A stretch of 7,294 nt of DNA from contig JAFYGL010000723.1 of NCBI GenBank assembly GCA_017543165.1, positions 1 to 7,294 of the forward strand. Direction: 5' to 3'. Numbering within the stretch: the first letter of the stretch is position 1; each line of letters opens with the position of its first letter. Made by a program: the position numbers and the translations under genes. Source of the DNA: Victivallales bacterium (GTDB lineage: Bacteria; Verrucomicrobiota; Lentisphaeria; Oligosphaerales; Oligosphaeraceae). The notes under the pieces were generated by a model, which did not search any database, was not told the origin of the DNA, and worked only from the letters and a program-made list of their open reading frames with translations. Shown here piece after piece: positions 6,778 to 7,294 of the stretch.

Positions 6778-7123
6778 CACTCCCTCATCAGACATGGATT
6801 TCTTATTCCACAGGTTTTCACAGATTGCCATAAGGTGATTTCCAGAATGAAACCTGCGAAAAACTGCGGTGGCATGGAAAAAGGCAGGAAAGAGAGGCAT
6901 ATCGAGGCCACGATGGCGAAACTAAACTTGCAGAAGCCCGAACTGGTGGCGGCAGATCTGTTCAACGTGTTCACATTCAAGGGGAGAGGCGGGTTCCCGC
7001 GCATGGCATTCCCCATTGACTTCCACAGTTCTGCAAGTATTTATGTTTTTTTATATGTAAAAAAGAATGAATTGAATTATATTACGCCAATCTTTTGTAC
7101 TTTTCAGCATAAAATAGCAACAA
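6778..7123. other. 346-base intergenic region without a confident gene
   Basis: The first 260 bases have a base composition like the coding regions. They contain an inverted repeat (6811-6856) and a near-palindrome GCGGGTTCCCGC (6989-7000) flanked by GGGG (6981-6984) and CCCC (7011-7014). The last 85 bases (about 7039-7123) are strongly AT-rich and probably hold the promoter of the next gene, though no convincing -35/-10 pair was found. A leftward frame from 7016 would encode 88 residues with a hydrophobic stretch. A rightward frame (ATG at 6847-6849) crosses into fmt in another phase. Neither has a recognisable domain or a good ribosome binding site, so neither is called. No strong T-tailed terminator for the preceding gene was seen. 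Confidence 0.6.
6811..6856. repeat. Inverted repeat after the secreted-protein gene
   Basis: CAGGTTTTCA (6811-6820) pairs with TGAAACCTG (6848-6856), giving nine base pairs with one bulged T and a 27-base loop. It begins 34 bases after the stop codon. No T-run follows on either strand, so it does not fit a standard intrinsic terminator. It could protect the 3' end of the message or be part of a dispersed repeat. Confidence 0.5.
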
Positions 7124-7294
7124 ATGACAGACAATCCCGTAAAAGTTTATTTTCTTGGGTCGGGTGCCATAAGCATACCCATACTCGACGGGCTTTTGCG
7201 GTCTGAAGAAGTCAAGGTTGTCGGCGTTGGTTCGCAATGCAAGGTGCAGAAGGATGCAAGCAAGCCAATCCGCACAATGACCACGCCGCTGATA
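7124..7294 (+). CDS. fmt: Probable methionyl-tRNA formyltransferase (N-terminal part)
   Basis: This frame is open from the ATG at 7124 to the right edge, 57 residues with no stop. VKVYFLGSGAISIPILDGLL (residues 6-25) matches the first strand and glycine loop of formyltransferases, typically V-F-(M/L)-G-(T/S)-x2-(F/I)-(A/S)-(V/I)-P-x-L-x2-L. EEVKVVGVGSQ (28-38) and the later RTMTTPL (50-56) fall where Fmt has VVxVxTQPD and KLTPTP(L/V). Fmt attaches a formyl group from 10-formyl-tetrahydrofolate to Met-tRNA(fMet) for translation initiation. The catalytic Asn-His-Asp region lies beyond the window, so it cannot be checked. The stretch between (CKVQKDASKPI) departs from the usual PDRPAGR. No Shine-Dalgarno-like sequence precedes the ATG; the upstream bases are AT-rich. 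Another member of the formyltransferase superfamily is possible. Confidence 0.72.
   Translation, partial: MTDNPVKVYFLGSGAISIPILDGLLRSEEVKVVGVGSQCKVQKDASKPIRTMTTPLI

Noticed and set aside
6244..6900. 218-residue minus-strand open frame at the end of the secreted-protein gene
   Set aside because: Most of it is antisense to the conserved barrel and C-terminal domain, and no domain was recognised.
6750..7016. 88-residue minus-strand open frame with a hydrophobic segment
   Set aside because: It has only a weak purine stretch too close to the ATG, no convincing promoter and no known family. It runs 28 bases into the preceding gene. Kept as a lead in the findings, not called as a gene.
7019..7064. 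Terminator-like signals: imperfect palindrome ACTT...AAGT (7019-7038) followed by T-run, and an all-A/T stem (7047-7064)
   Set aside because: The first stem has several mismatches and the second has no G-C pairs, so neither is stable enough to call as an intrinsic terminator.
7095..7115. TTGTAC and TAAAAT before fmt as a promoter pair
   Set aside because: They are only nine bases apart, and no acceptable -35 box is found at normal spacing from TAAAAT.
6835..7206. 123-residue plus-strand open frame
   Set aside because: It overlaps the first 83 bases of the probable fmt gene in another phase, and its last third is an ordinary out-of-frame reading.

Overview
The window is ordinary, densely coded bacterial chromosome with mid-range GC. 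It holds five protein genes that can be named at family level, a sixth cut by the left edge or right edge at each end, and short regulatory gaps. No RNA gene, CRISPR array, insertion sequence or attachment site was recognised. The likely source is a member of the Planctomycetota-Verrucomicrobiota-Lentisphaerota group, perhaps a Lentisphaeria-like lineage. This rests on the very large secreted TIM-barrel protein with added beta domains, the COG1082-type sugar isomerase, and the CGCAGAG-type intergenic repeat. It is an inference from gene style, not a phylogenetic result.

Left part (1-2545, minus strand): three genes read leftwards. First is a DUF89/ARMT1-like metal-dependent phosphatase (1688-2545). 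Next comes an NCS2-family purine permease (216-1643), then the first 66 residues of a sugar phosphate isomerase/epimerase-like TIM-barrel protein (1-200, running off the edge). Gaps of 44 and 15 bases and a clear ribosome binding site before each gene suggest one transcription unit. A possible extra promoter lies just before the permease.

Middle (2546-3614): a 139-base divergent gap carries promoter-like boxes on both strands. The plus-strand gene is a short-form (type 2) N-acetyl-gamma-glutamyl-phosphate reductase, ArgC, with no other arginine gene beside it.

Right part (3615-7294, plus strand): a 103-base gap holds three exact-length 8-base repeat units (ACGCAGAG type) and a hairpin. It precedes a 1019-residue exported protein with an N-terminal signal peptide, beta domains, a discoidin-like domain, a glycoside-hydrolase-like TIM barrel and a C-terminal beta domain. 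A 346-base gap follows, containing an inverted repeat, a palindrome and an AT-rich stretch. The window ends inside the start of a probable methionyl-tRNA formyltransferase gene (fmt).

The genes do not form one evident pathway. The minus-strand trio could serve nucleobase or sugar-phosphate handling, argC serves arginine synthesis, the large secreted protein probably acts on an external glycan, and fmt is housekeeping. No clear new defence or mobile system is visible. The best leads are the unassigned secreted hydrolase, the DUF89-permease-isomerase neighbourhood, and the two structured intergenic regions.
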